Of a stretch of DNA of 64,000 nucleotides, positions 36,901-47,468 are shown piece after piece (the stretch's first letter is position 1; every line of letters starts with the position of its first letter). This DNA is from Planoprotostelium fungivorum (lineage: Eukaryota; Evosea; Variosea; Cavosteliida; Cavosteliaceae): contig MDYQ01000022.1 in NCBI GenBank assembly GCA_003024175.1, positions 248,001 to 312,000 of the forward strand, written 5' to 3'. The notes beneath the pieces are model-generated. The model saw only the letters and a list, made by a program, of their open reading frames with translations, was not told where the DNA came from and searched no databases. The position numbers were made by a program, and so were the translations under genes.

Positions 36901-37265
36901 GTGCTCTGAGATGGTGGATGCGATGGGAGGAGAGGAAGGAATGGACTTTGTCTACTTCAAACAGTTTTGTGTGGAAGCTTACAACATCTTGAGAAAGAAT
37001 GCGAATCTCATCCTCAACCTCGTGTCTCTCATGACAGACGCCAACATCACCGACTTTGCTAATCAGAAGGCCCTCCTTCAGGTAACGATAGAGGCAGAGG
37101 GTTTGTGTTGACTGCTCACAGATACAAGAGAAGTTTCAGTTAGACAAGACGGATGAGGAGGCGGGAAGAAGTCTTCAAGAACTGATGCAAGCCTCCGTCA
37201 CGGCTCTATTTCCTCGTGTGGCCGAGAAGATACACAAGTGGAAGCAATACTGGGATAATAGATAA
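33976..37265 (+). CDS. VPS34: Class III phosphatidylinositol 3-kinase (Vps34)
   Basis: The start is [20 protein letters not shown]. Domains follow in the usual order: a C2 domain ([20 protein letters not shown]), an insert with [10 protein letters not shown]-like charged sequence, the helical PIK domain ([36 protein letters not shown]), a linker, and the kinase core ([12 protein letters not shown] with the P-loop Lys, [16 protein letters not shown]). The catalytic loop is [11 protein letters not shown] and the metal site HIDFGFIG. The C-terminal amphipathic helix ends [18 protein letters not shown], matching the membrane-engaging tail of Vps34. At about 880 residues it is a normal class III length. 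It makes PI3P on endosomes, phagosomes and autophagosomes. Introns are short. All catalytic motifs are intact. Confidence 0.96.
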
Positions 37266-37400
37266 TGTCCTCTTCTCCGTCCCTTCCTGTCTCCTCACAG
37301 GACAAGAATAAAATGGGTAACGCCATGTTGACGAGTGACACCGCGGTGCACAAGACATAGGTCATTTCATTCTCAACAAGACAACACAAGAAACAGAAGC

Positions 37401-38088
37401 ATGAGAGCCGTCTCTATCCTCTCGATCGTCTTTGTCGCGTGCGTCTTCGGTCAAGGTTACAGACCCACCGTGGTACCTCCCTCTTCCTTTGCCGCTCAGA
37501 TCTTCCAGCAGAGCTCCATCCCCGACTACGGTAAACGCAGTGTGAGTCCTTCTCAAGTACACCTTTGACCAGATCAGGGAATGCTGTACCATGATGGTAA
37601 GGGAAAGATCGCATCGAAGGTCGAAGATGATATGGGTGACTTCGGTTCATGGAAGGAGGAGGAGTACTCCCTGCTGCAAGCGGACGGCACCAGCATCGTC
37701 TACAGCAACGGTACCAACGGCTGCACCTACCGTGCCGCAGAAAAGAACAAGATCAACTATGACTTGTTCTCCTGGATCCTCAATGAGAAGGTGTACTTCA
37801 TCCCCGCCGGTGGTGAGGACTACCAGGGCTACCCTTGCGATCTGTGGAAGGTGATTCATATACTTGTGGCACCTCTGAAGCAGAGGACAGAGACCCAACA
37901 CGAGTGGCAAGCCTGGAGCTGGCAAGTTCATCGAGACCGTCTGCGTGTCACAGTGGGATCCCACCGTCCCTGCCTTCCACGAGCAGAGTGAATGGAACAT
38001 CAAGACCTTCTTCTTGGCTTTCAAGCCAACGACCTCTTTCGATAACGCATTCCAACCTCCTCAAGGGTGTCGTCCATCCAATTTCTAA
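37401..38088 (+). CDS. Small secreted protein, unknown (weak ependymin-like resemblance)
   Basis: Three exons encode about 190 residues. The signal peptide is MRAVSILSIVFVACVFG. The mature chain contains GMLYHDGKGKIASKVEDDMG, a middle CTYRAAEKNKINYDLFSW, YPCDLWKRPNTSGKPGAGK and a Cys-containing end FQPPQGCRPSNF. Four Cys residues could form two disulphides, and one NGT sequon is seen. The spacing 'VY....C.Y....' and the tryptophan-rich middle recall ependymin-like secreted proteins, but the match is too weak to name it. The last intron (about 40 nt) restores the frame WK|RPNTSG. An AATAAA polyadenylation signal lies about 5 nt after the stop. Confidence 0.75.
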
Positions 38089-38258
38089 TTGGAATAAATT
38101 CGCAGTGCAGTGTTGTGCAGTGAAACCTTTTGTGAAAAACCGATCGTGAACTTTATGTATAGTATAACAGCCGATTCCCTCTCACACGCCTCTCACGCAA
38201 GCTTAGCTCCTCTCCACGAAACTATCATCATCTCAGTATCAATCCATTATGATACTGT

Positions 38259-38341
38259 GAGAAGTGAAGAGAGAGAAGTGAAGAGAGGAGAGAGAAGTGA
38301 AGAGAGGAGAGAGAAGTGAAGAGAGGAGAGAAGTGAAGAGT
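38259..38341. repeat. Purine-rich minisatellite (about 22-bp unit)
   Basis: About four copies of a GAAGTGAAGAGAGGAGAGA-type unit follow each other between the secreted-protein gene and the 3' end of the convergent kinase gene. Confidence 0.85.
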
Positions 38342-38376
38342 GATGATGTTACCTCATAAAGGTGAGGAGAGGATGA

Positions 38377-40982
38377 TCACAAGGTGGGATGGTCCGAAGA
38401 GATAGCACGGACGGAGATGGGATTGGAAGGTTGTTCTTCGATTCTCCTCCTCTCCGTGAAGGGTGACTCTGAGGTCTTGGAGCGAAAGAGAGGAGTCATG
38501 CTGTGTCCGGGCACCACTCTCCTCAGGCTACGCAGACTCCCCGGGGAGGTGATGTCTGCGTAACTGTTGCTGCTCCCCTCTCCTTCCACGGGAGATAGTA
38601 GGGCAGGTGGTGACAGTGCCGCTAAATCGAACGTCGGTGATGTCGATCTGCTCACTGTCAATCTTCTATTCTATACCATCGTGTTTTCATTTTCATATAT
38701 AGAAGAGAAGAATAGAATAGAGTGAGTAGAGAGAAGAATAGAATAGAGTGAGTAGAGAGAAGAGTGAGTAGAGAGAGGATGGAATAAGGAATAGAGGATA
38801 TACAGTAGAATGTAGAGAGAAGAGAGAAATAGTGAATGGAGACACCTCATTTGATGCCTCATGGTAGCGAAAGGTCTGCGAGGGGAATCGGAGGAAGGTG
38901 AGAGACGAGGAGAGGAAGAGGGTGAGTTGAGATTGATCCGCAGCTGAGAGAGAGAAGGAGTCCTGCGAGGCTTGCAAGGTGATATGGCAGAGGCAGCCTT
39001 TCTCGTCTCTTCCTCTGCCGTCTTCTTCTTCCTCTGAGCCATGAGGTAATACGCCGTAGAGTTGTAGTCGTACTTCTTATCTTGAACGCTCGCTTTCACC
39101 GCGTTGTAGTCGAAGCCCACGTCTAATTCCAAGTAGAGCATGACGTCTTCGTTCAGTTCCTCTCCCTTGGTGACTTGGATGACTTCTTCTTCTCTCTTCA
39201 TTCCCTTGAGATATTCACACTGTAAGATCTGTTCGTCCGTCCATCTCTCTCTGGGATCGACCAGGAGCATCTTCTCGATGAGCTCTCTGCATTCTATTTC
39301 ATCGTCATTCTCTCTCCTCTTATTATACTATTCTCTCCTCTTATTATACTATTCTCTCCTCTTATTATACTATTCTCTCCTCTTATTATACTATTCTCTC
39401 CTCTTATTATACTATTCTCTCCTCTTATTATACTATTCTCTCCTCTTATTATACTATTCTCTCCTCTTATACTATTCTCTCTCATCTTATACTATTCTCT
39501 CTCATCTTATGATACTATCTTATCATCTCCTTAATTTACTATTTAATATCTTATTGATTGTTTCTCACCTGGTGAGACGGTCTCGGGTATCGTGTAATCA
39601 GCCGAGACGATCTTCTTAAATAATTCAATGATACTGTCTGCCTCAAAGGGCAGCGTTCCACATACTATGTTGTATAACACCACTCCCATGCTGAACAATG
39701 TCACTCTTCCTCTATCACGTTCCATGATGATACGTTGTATGTGGAATGATCCTACGATAACGTGTGAAAGACTGTGAATGATTACCTCCAAACGTCAGCA
39801 GCCGGGCCATCGTATTCTTGTCTCTGGACGAGTTGCGGGCTGACGTGTGATGGAGAGCCACAGAAAGTGTTGAACTTGCCTCCCTGTTCATACGTGTGGG
39901 AGAATCCAAAATCAATCTGTAGGTCGTCAGTTTTATCCGTCTCATCAAAAAAATGAGACAGATGGATGACTCTTCAGTGTATCGCAGCATGAAGGACGAA
40001 GAAGTCGTGGACTCACGATCTTGAGGTTCAGATTGTCGTCCAGCAGAAGATTTGCTGCCTTTAGATCTCGATGACATGCATTTTGGGAGTGCATGTAATG
40101 AACGGCATCGGCCAGTTGAAAGAAGAATTTTTTCGTCTGAGCTTCAGAGAGGGGACCGTGCGTGTTGATGTATTCCATGATCTGAGAGGATGAGATGGAA
40201 CATGCTGTCATGTTCCTCACCTCTCCGTTGCTAGCGTACTCCATGATGATGTATATGTAATCTTCCGTCTCCATCACTTGATACAGGGTTATGATGTTCG
40301 GATGTCTTAATAGCTTCATGATACTCAGTTCCCTCTCAATCATCTGAGCCGTGGAATCTCCTTCTGCGTTTCCTTGTTTCTCGACACATTTGATGGCCAC
40401 CTGCTTCGTTGAGTTTTCCTTCTCCCTCTCTGTATCACCTTCTCTCCGGTTTTCGTATGGATGGCTTGTCTTACTTTACAAAAACTTCCTTTTCCAACTG
40501 TCTTGAGCATCTCGTATCCCTCTATCGTGTCCTCCATTATTTCGCATGCCTCCCCAGAGGGTGATCTCATAAATGGACTGCCCTTGGTTACCTTCACTCC
40601 TGAATTCAAAACCGTTCGAAATTGCCCCAGAGAAGGTTTTCGAGTTAGACTCGGACTGTTTTCTCCAGCGACTACCTATTGAACATTATGTGAGTTGCAA
40701 TGGAAAAAGGAGAGAGGGAGACAATACCTGTGGTGATAGAGGAAGAGAGCCACGACGAGTCCATGAGGCACCTTCTGGAGATGGGGTGCGACTTGGTGAT
40801 TCTGATGCAGGAGGAGTCCTCCTTGGGGACGGTGATGCATCTCCTCTCATTGGAGTGGAAAAACTCGACAAACTATTATGTCTTTGGAGAAATCGGGGAG
40901 GTAGAGAAGATCTTCTCTCGCCAAGGCCGGAGGACGATGGCGATGTTGCCATCATCGCTGCACCGTCTTCCGGCTCCTCCAT
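38377..40982 (-). CDS. CAMKL Ser/Thr kinase, MARK/Par-1-like (kinase + UBA-like)
   Basis: A Ser/Pro-rich N-terminal tail of about 100 residues (PSPRRTPPASESPSRTPSP) precedes the kinase domain. The domain reads IEGYEMLKTVGKGSFCKVRQ, QVAIKCVEKQ, LRHPNIITLYQVMET, HRDLKAANLLLDDN, IDFGFSHTYEQGG, FCGSPSHVSPQ, FSMGVVLYNIVCGTLPF and LLVDPRERWT. A UBA-like segment follows (NEDVMLYLELDVGFDYNAVK, then STAYYLMAQR), as in MARK/AMPK-related kinases. The tail is Ser-rich. 'GSPSHVSPQ' replaces the usual 'GSP.Y.APE', so the Tyr and the APE Glu are altered. This is unusual because that Glu normally salt-bridges the kinase fold. Two introns are inflated by tandem repeats (see separate entries). Family roles are polarity and microtubule-associated protein phosphorylation. 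I expect a cytoplasmic Ser/Thr kinase. Confidence 0.86.
38664..38856. repeat. Tandem repeat inside the last intron of the MARK-like kinase gene
   Basis: Repeats of AGAGAAGAATAGAATAGAGTGAGT-type units (shown here split: AGAGAAGAATAG AATAGAGTGAGT) fill an intron of about 193 nt, in a genome where introns are usually about 40 nt. The flanking exons join in frame (HQMR|LTVSR). Confidence 0.8.
39294..39568. repeat. 21-bp minisatellite filling a 275-nt intron of the MARK-like kinase gene
   Basis: About seven near-identical copies of CTCCTCTTATTATACTATTCT-type sequence (split: CTCCTCTTATT ATACTATTCT) plus two or three degenerate copies lie at about 39310-39520. Intron boundaries are a donor beside TVSPG and an acceptor before CRELIEKM. 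The 21-nt unit explains the striking periodic open frames on both strands, which are not genes. Confidence 0.9.
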
Positions 40983-41215
40983 TACGCCGATTCTCAATGG
41001 GCTCTCCAGTGATCGGTCGTCTTTAATGTGGTATATGAGTGAATAATATCGATTTCAAGTGTTCTCTTCTGTTCAGTAGCGTGGTGTCTTTCTCCTTCTC
41101 CAAGATGTCCCTCTCTCTGCTGCTCTTGGATCCAGAATAAATTGCTTCGCGGAAAGAAACCCACTTCTTCCCAACAAACAAACGACTTAAAATAACTTCC
41201 ATCTTTCTTCATTCT

Positions 41216-43008
41216 TCACTGTCGCGTCCTCTTTGGTGGTGGTATCTGTCTCCCTCCATTGTTGTTGTTGTTGTTATTCGTGTCCATGGTCATCGTCGGA
41301 CTCTGGTGATCGATGGCCATCGTGTCCTCCTCTTCCTTGTCTTCTGTGATCTCGTTCATGTCATCCGATCCAATGTCCACAGAGTCCTCCTTGTCCTCTA
41401 TCATTCCACTCTCCTCCGTCTCCCGTGCAACTTCTCCCCTCACGTTCTGCCCCTGTCAGTCTGTCCCTTGTCTCTCTCCTCACCTGCTTCCTCTTCTTCA
41501 CTGTGGGTTCTTCTGCTTCTACCTTTGTTGACTTGACGTCTCGGTTGCTGTCGATTCCTTTGAAGAATTCATCGAATCTCTCCTCTTTCCATTCCTGTCC
41601 CCTTCAGTCCTCTCTTCACTTCACAGTGGAGGTAGAGACAGCGGTGGATATTCAGAGATAGAGGTAGAGATATTCAGATATAGAGGAGATGTCAAAGATA
41701 GAGAGAGTAGATGTGTCACCTGTTGGTATATGTCTCCATTCTTAAGAGTGAGCTTACCCGCTCCAACTCTCTTTCCATCGACGAAATTACCCGTGAAAGA
41801 GTCACCGTCGGGCCAGGTGTATTCACCCTGACCGTGTCTCTTGTCCTTCTTCCACATTCCCTTGTATGTCCTTCCATCTGGCCACTGTTCTACGTCACTC
41901 TCTCCTCTTCTCTTTCTCTCTCACCGAGTAGTGACCCTGCCCGTGTCGAAAGACGTTCGCCCACTCCCCCGTGTACACCCTTCCGTTCGGCCTTTTCTCT
42001 TCAGTTGGATTGTCATGGAGTGGACTCACCATGTGTAGGTACCGAAGATGAACTTGTTCTCATGGAACTGCCCTCTGAAGATGGATCCGTTCGTGAAGGT
42101 GAACTCTCCCTTTCCGTGTCTCTTGTGGTTGGCGTATTCTCCGATGTACTTGTTACCGTTCGGCCTGAGGGAATGAGATCGAGGCTGTGATGGATGACTC
42201 ACCATACTCTCTCGCCTTTACCGGAGCGCTGATCTTCCTTCCATTGGCCCCTGTACGAAGAGCCCGTCATCCAAATGTAAGTTCCGTAGCCGGTTCTCTT
42301 GTTGTTGACCCAATCTCCACAGTATTCATCCTTCTTCTCTGGATCTTCGGCTTGATCGTAGAAGAAACATCCCGGTCCATCCTTGAAGGCATTTTGGGGC
42401 CATTTCCTCTGCATGAGGTTAGATTTTGGACATTAAGTGATGATTTAATGTTACCAGTTTCGACAGAGCGAGCCACTTCCACGTTTTGCCCTCGAATTTG
42501 AGATCGAGGGGTATCTCAGAAGTGATGCATAGCCTCTCCCAGATCGGATCATCTCTGGATACGTCTCTGAACTTTGTGCACACCCCTCCTGATGTACAGA
42601 GAGAGCGATAGTCCAGATAACTGAATATATGGTAGACTATCTCCGAAGGCAACACGGAGAAGTAACCAAACCGATCCGTTTCCACAAAGTGAGGTATCCT
42701 CTGCACTGAATTTAGCTTCTTTTTCCAAACATTCAACCCACCAAGAGGAGAGAATAGAAGTTGTGTTTGTTCGTCAATTCTTCCTTCAATGATGGAAGAG
42801 ATTCGACTTCTTCACCAAGTAGCACCCTCTCTATTTTTAATACATACTCGAGTCCTCCTCTAAACTTATCCCTCTTCTCTTCCCAGTTTCTTTGGTTGTT
42901 TCTGAAGGTAGAATGGAAGGAGGTTACCACCTCTTCGTCATTATTATACATTCCACTCGGTGAACCAGTTGGAGGAGAGCCCACCACAGACATCATCGTA
43001 TTTTGCAT
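41216..43008 (-). CDS. F-box and MORN-repeat protein
   Basis: The start is MQNTMMSVVGSPPTGSPSG. An N-terminal coiled segment leads to an F-box (FSVLPSEIVYHIFSYLDYRS, then VSRDDPIWERL). About seven MORN units follow, such as YCGDWVNNKRTGYGTY, YRGQWKEDQRSGKGERVW, YIGEYANHKRHGKGEFTF, YTGEWANVFRHGQGHYS and YKGMWKKDKRHGQGEYTW. The C-terminal tail is acidic, ends with a poly-Asn run and the basic PPPKRTRQ, and may be a nuclear signal. The F-box would dock onto SKP1 of an SCF ubiquitin ligase. MORN repeats bind membranes or act as scaffolds. The F-box/MORN combination suggests a substrate adaptor at a membrane or cytoskeletal site (inference). Introns are short. An asparagine run near the C-terminus may be translated from an AAC/AAT repeat. 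Confidence 0.9.
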
Positions 43009-43115
43009 TCAGTCTTCCCTCGTGCGGGTTTGTTTTGGTAGCCCAAAAATGAATGAAAAATTGTAGACCCTCTGCCGAGGAAATCTCCGTGCATAGGAGG
43101 ATCAAAAAAATACTC
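43009..43115. promoter_or_regulatory. Compact bidirectional promoter region (107 bp)
   Basis: Only 107 bp separate the start codons of the divergent F-box/MORN and PQ-loop genes, so both 5' UTRs and any promoter must overlap here. No TATA box is seen. Confidence 0.55.
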
Positions 43116-44235
43116 ATGCCCGCCACCGACCCATGCTCCGATGGGGACCTCCAGACGTATGGAGGTGCTCGATTTCTTTCTCTCTCGTCTCACTGCTATT
43201 AAGATTACAGTAATATCCTCAGAGATGACGTTGCCCTGTGGAACATTGCTCTCGGGGTGGTGCTGATCGTAGGAAGTGTTATCGCAGTAGTCCCCCAACA
43301 CATATCTATATTGAGGACGGGTAGTACTGCAGGTATCTCCCCTCTCTGGGTATTTCTCTCCCAGATCAATCAATACTGTTCTTTCTTGAACGTCGTATTA
43401 TTGAACTTCCCTTTCATTAGAAGCTGTTCTGTCGTGGTGAGTTCGATCGTTCCCATCTCGATCCCATCTCGAGATCGAGATCAGATGGCTGATTCTCTGT
43501 TAGTCTTTTGGAGCATGTTCGAAGCAATTATTAGCCGTATATCAAATATTCGCCACTTGGCTGGCAGGATTTCCTCTGTATGCATTCATCTCGATTCTCC
43601 TTCACATCCCCTGATCCACACAGTTTCATGTGGCAATTTCTCTACACGGACCGTAAATCGAAAGACTGGAAGGGAGTCATCTATTCTTTCGCACTGTTCG
43701 TCGCCTTAGCTTTCATCCTCTTATTCGTATCCTCTTATCTGTTGGAATCGTGAGTAGAGAAATAACAGAGCTCAACTGACACGAATCAGTAAAGGCGACT
43801 GCTCTTATCCAACAAAAGTCTTTGGAAAAGCGATGGGCATCTGCTCTGTGATCTTCACTGTCATTCAATGGGCCCCTCAGATATGGAAGACATGGACCTC
43901 GAAGGTGTGCCATCATGATCCATCATCACGAATCATCAAGGTCCATCATGCATGGACGTTCTCAAGTGAGACAGAGTGAAGGGTCCTTCTCCATCATCAT
44001 GCTGTGCATTCAGATTCCTGGATCGATGTTGATCGTCTTCTATCTGGCGGTGGTCAGCAAACAAGATTTCAGCACGTGGATCGGATTTGTGCTGAGTGTC
44101 ATCGCTCAGATCATTCTCTTGGCCATGATCATCTACTTCAAGTGCGTCAACAAGAAGCCAAATCGTGATGGCTCAGAAGAATCCCTACTCAGCAGCCCCG
44201 AACACGATCAGTACTCGAATTATTCCAAGGAATAA
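43116..44235 (+). CDS. PQ-loop repeat membrane protein (seven-TM, SWEET/cystinosin-related)
   Basis: The start ATG gives MPATDPCSDGDLQT joined to NILRDDVALW. The first PQ-loop is VVPQHISILRTGSTAGISPL and the second is VIQWAPQIWKTW then SKSEGSFSIIM. TM helices are visible as NIALGVVLIVGSVIAVV, FPLYAFISILLHI, SFALFVALAFILLFVSSYLL, MLIVFYLAVVS and FVLSVIAQIILLAMIIYF. The tail ends EESLLSSPEHDQYSNYSKE, where EESLL/YSNY could be sorting signals. About 300 residues and seven TM helices match family length. PQ-loop proteins export amino acids or lipids from lysosomes, or act in other organelles. The substrate is unknown. Six exons were joined by frame continuity. Confidence 0.88.
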
Positions 44236-44366
44236 ATGGATCGAAGCTTTGTTCTCTCTTTCACGTCTATTCTTCGATTCCTTGTGTGAGATTACAAGTG
44301 AAGTTTCTCCAAGAGTCTCTGCCTCCTCTCCCTCCTTGCCTTCTTCCACTTGTTCAGCGTCTCTGA

Positions 44367-45885
44367 TTAAATTGAGAGGATGAATGGTGCAAAAGCCTCA
44401 CCCATGCTCTTCAGCACTTGCAATGACCAATCCACCTTGACGTTCGTCATGTCTACACCCCTCTCCTTCAGTTTCTTCACGAACAGCTCAAAGTGCTCGC
44501 TGCTGCATTTGTAATGTCCAGACAGGGGAGCCAGAGAGATCAGCTTTCCCTCTTTGATCTGAATCAACCCTTCCTCCTCTTCAGTATTCCATCTCTATCA
44601 ACATCACACCTGCCGCTGTCACTCGACCACCGGCCAGGAAAGAGGAATGCTGGAAGCGTCCAGACTCTTTCGCGGCGATGTACAAGTTGAAAGCTCGATC
44701 TGCAACGAAGATCCACCTGTATCCTCTATTCAGCCGTAGATCTTCCTCCATTCGACTCACGCGTCCTTTTGTATGGGGGAGTTTCTGAGGGCCTTCTCCA
44801 GTAGAGTGAGAGGATGGATGCAGATCCCCATTCCCTTCTTCTTCTTCTTCGGCAGACCTGCCACGTACTCCGTCTTCTTATCGTATTCACTCCCGTCCAA
44901 ATAGTCCACCAGAGGTACGTAGTCTCTCTTGTATTCCTCCTGTCTCCGTCATTCTGCATCTCTCTCTTCTCCTCACCCTGTTCAAGTTGTCCGTTGTGAC
45001 AGGGACCATCGTCTACTACCAGTCATTCAAAGGTGATGCACGTGTGGATCGCGATGATGTGATGGATCATGATGATCCTCAGGCATGGTTCGATCCTCAC
45101 CTCCTTCCAAACGATTCTGCCGTTGTAGAATGCAGTCAAATAGTGTTTTCGTTGCTCTGCGTTCAGGTATACAATCCTCTCCTTGTCTAATTGTTCGCGG
45201 CTGCATTCTGGTATCTCGACGTCTTTTCTATGTGGTGTTATAGATGTCTTCGTCTCTGTCTCACCCTTCTCCCTTGTCTAACCAATAGAAGAAGTTCTGT
45301 TTGGTCTTTGCAATAGCCCACTCTGCGTGATAGTATTTCAGATTGCTTCCATATCGATGTGCTGGATCGATCAACTCCAGCCAGTAACCGATGTCCATGT
45401 CCTTGTGAGGTCAGTTCCTTCTCGATGTGGATGCCGACCTTGTTCATCAACTTGATCGCCTGTTCGTCGCTGAGTTCCTCTTCGTCCTCGGCGGAAATGT
45501 CTGGGCTTCCCGTGGATTGCATTCTGCCAATCACAAAGACTGCTCTTCGCCATCTTGCTTTGCTCAGGGAGATGGTAACTTTATCTTCCGTCTTCGTTGT
45601 TCTAAAACGAATTCGGTTGATCACCTCTGCATTTCGTCACCTCTATTGATTGAGATGTGCAGCTCACCTAACCATTTATCATCCTTGTCCGTCGTCAGAC
45701 CCTCTAACTTTCGTCGCGTTCTTTAAAGGAATCAGTTGATGCCGCACATCGGTCACTCACAGATGGCCCCGAAAGATGCTCTGTATCTTTGTCGCAGCAT
45801 CCACCTCCGCTCGTCTCCAAACCACTGACAATCTTCAGTCGTAAGTCCTCCACAACTCCTCACATTGTGTTTGACCTCCTTCCAT
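44367..45885 (-). CDS. IQM-like IQ-motif calmodulin-binding protein
   Basis: The start MEGGQTQ splices to a clean IQ motif (AATKIQSIFRGHLTRRKLE). After a linker come the family blocks WLELIDPAHRYGSNLKYYHAE, FFYWLDKGEG, ERIVYLNAEQRKHYLTAFYNG, FAGG-type FQHSSFLAGGRVTAAG and SGHYKCSSEHFELFVKKL, ending GVDMTNVKV. These match in order the plant IQM proteins ('WLE.IDP.HRYG', 'FYWLD.G.G', 'HSSFLAG', 'SGHY.P'). IQM1 binds calmodulin and affects catalase, hormone and stomatal signalling in plants. Related proteins are found in fungi and protists. I followed eight exons, including one 37-nt intron that repairs the frame at LMNK|DMDIGYW. The biochemical activity is unknown, and calcium-calmodulin control is likely. 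Confidence 0.86.
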
Positions 45886-46113
45886 GTTGCGAGTATTTCC
45901 ACCTGAGTATTACGAAGGGTGAATTTATTCGGATTATTTTCGAGCTGTCAGTCCATGAGTTCAGCAACACAAGCACGATGAGATCTCTCCACTGAACAAG
46001 AGGGATTAAGATTGTGATACGAATAACAGATGCCAAAGAATTGTATTGGATACGCTGTGACATTTTACAGAGCCTGATCGAAGTGATGTGAGGCAGAGGG
46101 ACAGATGAACCTT

Positions 46114-47273
46114 TTACAAGAGTCGGATGACAGCGATGCTGAGGTTGTCAGTGCTGCCGTCGTTGAGTGCCTTGAGAAGCAGCTTCTTTGCAATGTCGCT
46201 GCTGCTGCAGTCCGCATTAGAGAGTACAAAGTCTACGGCTGCTTGGTCTTCTACAACGTCCCACAGCTACACGTCGGTCAGTTCAGACGGTCCATTCTTC
46301 GTGATGGTAAAGTGATGTATCGGATGAATGACTTACACCATCACAAGCAATGATGAGCCATGAGTCTTTGTCAGAGAGGGGTTCGTGCTGTACGTATGGA
46401 TCTCCGATGATGTAATCTTTCATCAAGTGGTCGCCCAGAGATCGAGTGATCATGATTTGTCCTTTGAGATTCAATATTCCGCCGGGGAGATGAACTCACC
46501 ATTGACGCGACCTCCGATGATGAAACCTCCCGCCTCTGTGATGCGAGTTGCTTCGGCCTCGTTCGATGCCTTGTGATCAACCGTCAAGCGAAGTGCCTGT
46601 CCATCTCGGCTGTGGATGTTAGAATTCACTTTGTGAGGATGAAATAGTGAGGGGAGTGAGGTAGTGAGAGGAATTCGAATAGATGAGAAAATGAATGGGT
46701 CACCATAAGACAGCACGTCCATCACCAGCGTTTGCGGAGAAGAGTTGTCTGTTTCCCTCCTCGAGAGAGCCGGATAAAAATACTGTTACAGAGGTGCAAC
46801 CATGGTGTTGAGGAACACTGTTTTCCATCTTCCTGTCGGTGCCGATGTAGCTCTTCTTCAATAAGTCCAGAACAGCGGCACTATTCTCTGTCTTGCTGTA
46901 AAATTCCTTTCCTCCTGCACTGTTCAATTCCTCGGCTAGAACCTATTGGAGTCAGAATGGGGGATCAAGCCAACAAACCTGATGAAGATTCTGTGCGCAG
47001 AATGTAGCGGCATCCTTTCCTCCGTGGCCGTCATAAACAGCAAAGAATGCCGCGTGAGGGTCGTTATTAAACCCATCGGACAAGAAGTGAGCATCTTGTT
47101 CAGAGTGAGTTGCGGCTGTAATGGGCGTTGATTTCACCTTCCATCCTTCGTCGATACCTTGAGTTTTGGTCGGAACACAGACCATAGTCAGCAACAGCAG
47201 TCGCATTCTTTCTGGGGGTCTTGAGAGGTGTTACAGGCTCCACGGGTTGCTCTGTGGGTGTATCCTCCGACAT
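46114..47273 (-). CDS. PP2C-type Ser/Thr protein phosphatase
   Basis: The start is MSEDTPTEQPVEP. The spliced motif order is GLCSDQNSRYRRRMEDAHFL (Arg and metal-binding Glu-Asp), FFAVYDGHGGKDAA (metal-binding DGHGG), FSANAGDGRAVL, LTVDHKASNEAEATRI, ITRSLGD, WLIIACDGLWDVV and the closing STDNLSIAVIRL. All metal-binding acidic residues expected for the Mg/Mn phosphatase PPM family are present. The catalytic domain makes up nearly the whole of about 330 residues, with a tail of about 20 residues before it. There are no membrane or targeting signals. Introns are about 40-45 nt, and the one after MEG/D restores the RMEDAH motif. Confidence 0.93.
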
Positions 47274-47468
47274 CTTCCTGTGCCTTGTTTTGAACGATGG
47301 CTTCAACGGCCGCAAAATCCCTATTAAATCTTTAATAATGTATTTCGTATTTATTTTCGGTACTTGGCGCCAAGTCACTGGTGACACGACAAAACGAACA
47401 ACAGAAAATACGATGGATCATTAATATGACACTGGCTCTCTTTATTTGCATCAAGAGGGATCCACATT

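Noticed and set aside
38259-38341. Possible CRISPR-like array
   Set aside because: The units are directly adjacent with no unique spacers, and the context is a eukaryotic genome; it is a minisatellite.
39140-39619. Long periodic open frames on both strands (repeated LLLYYS / RGENSI-type peptides)
   Set aside because: They are translations of the 21-bp intronic minisatellite and of antisense kinase exons, not a gene.
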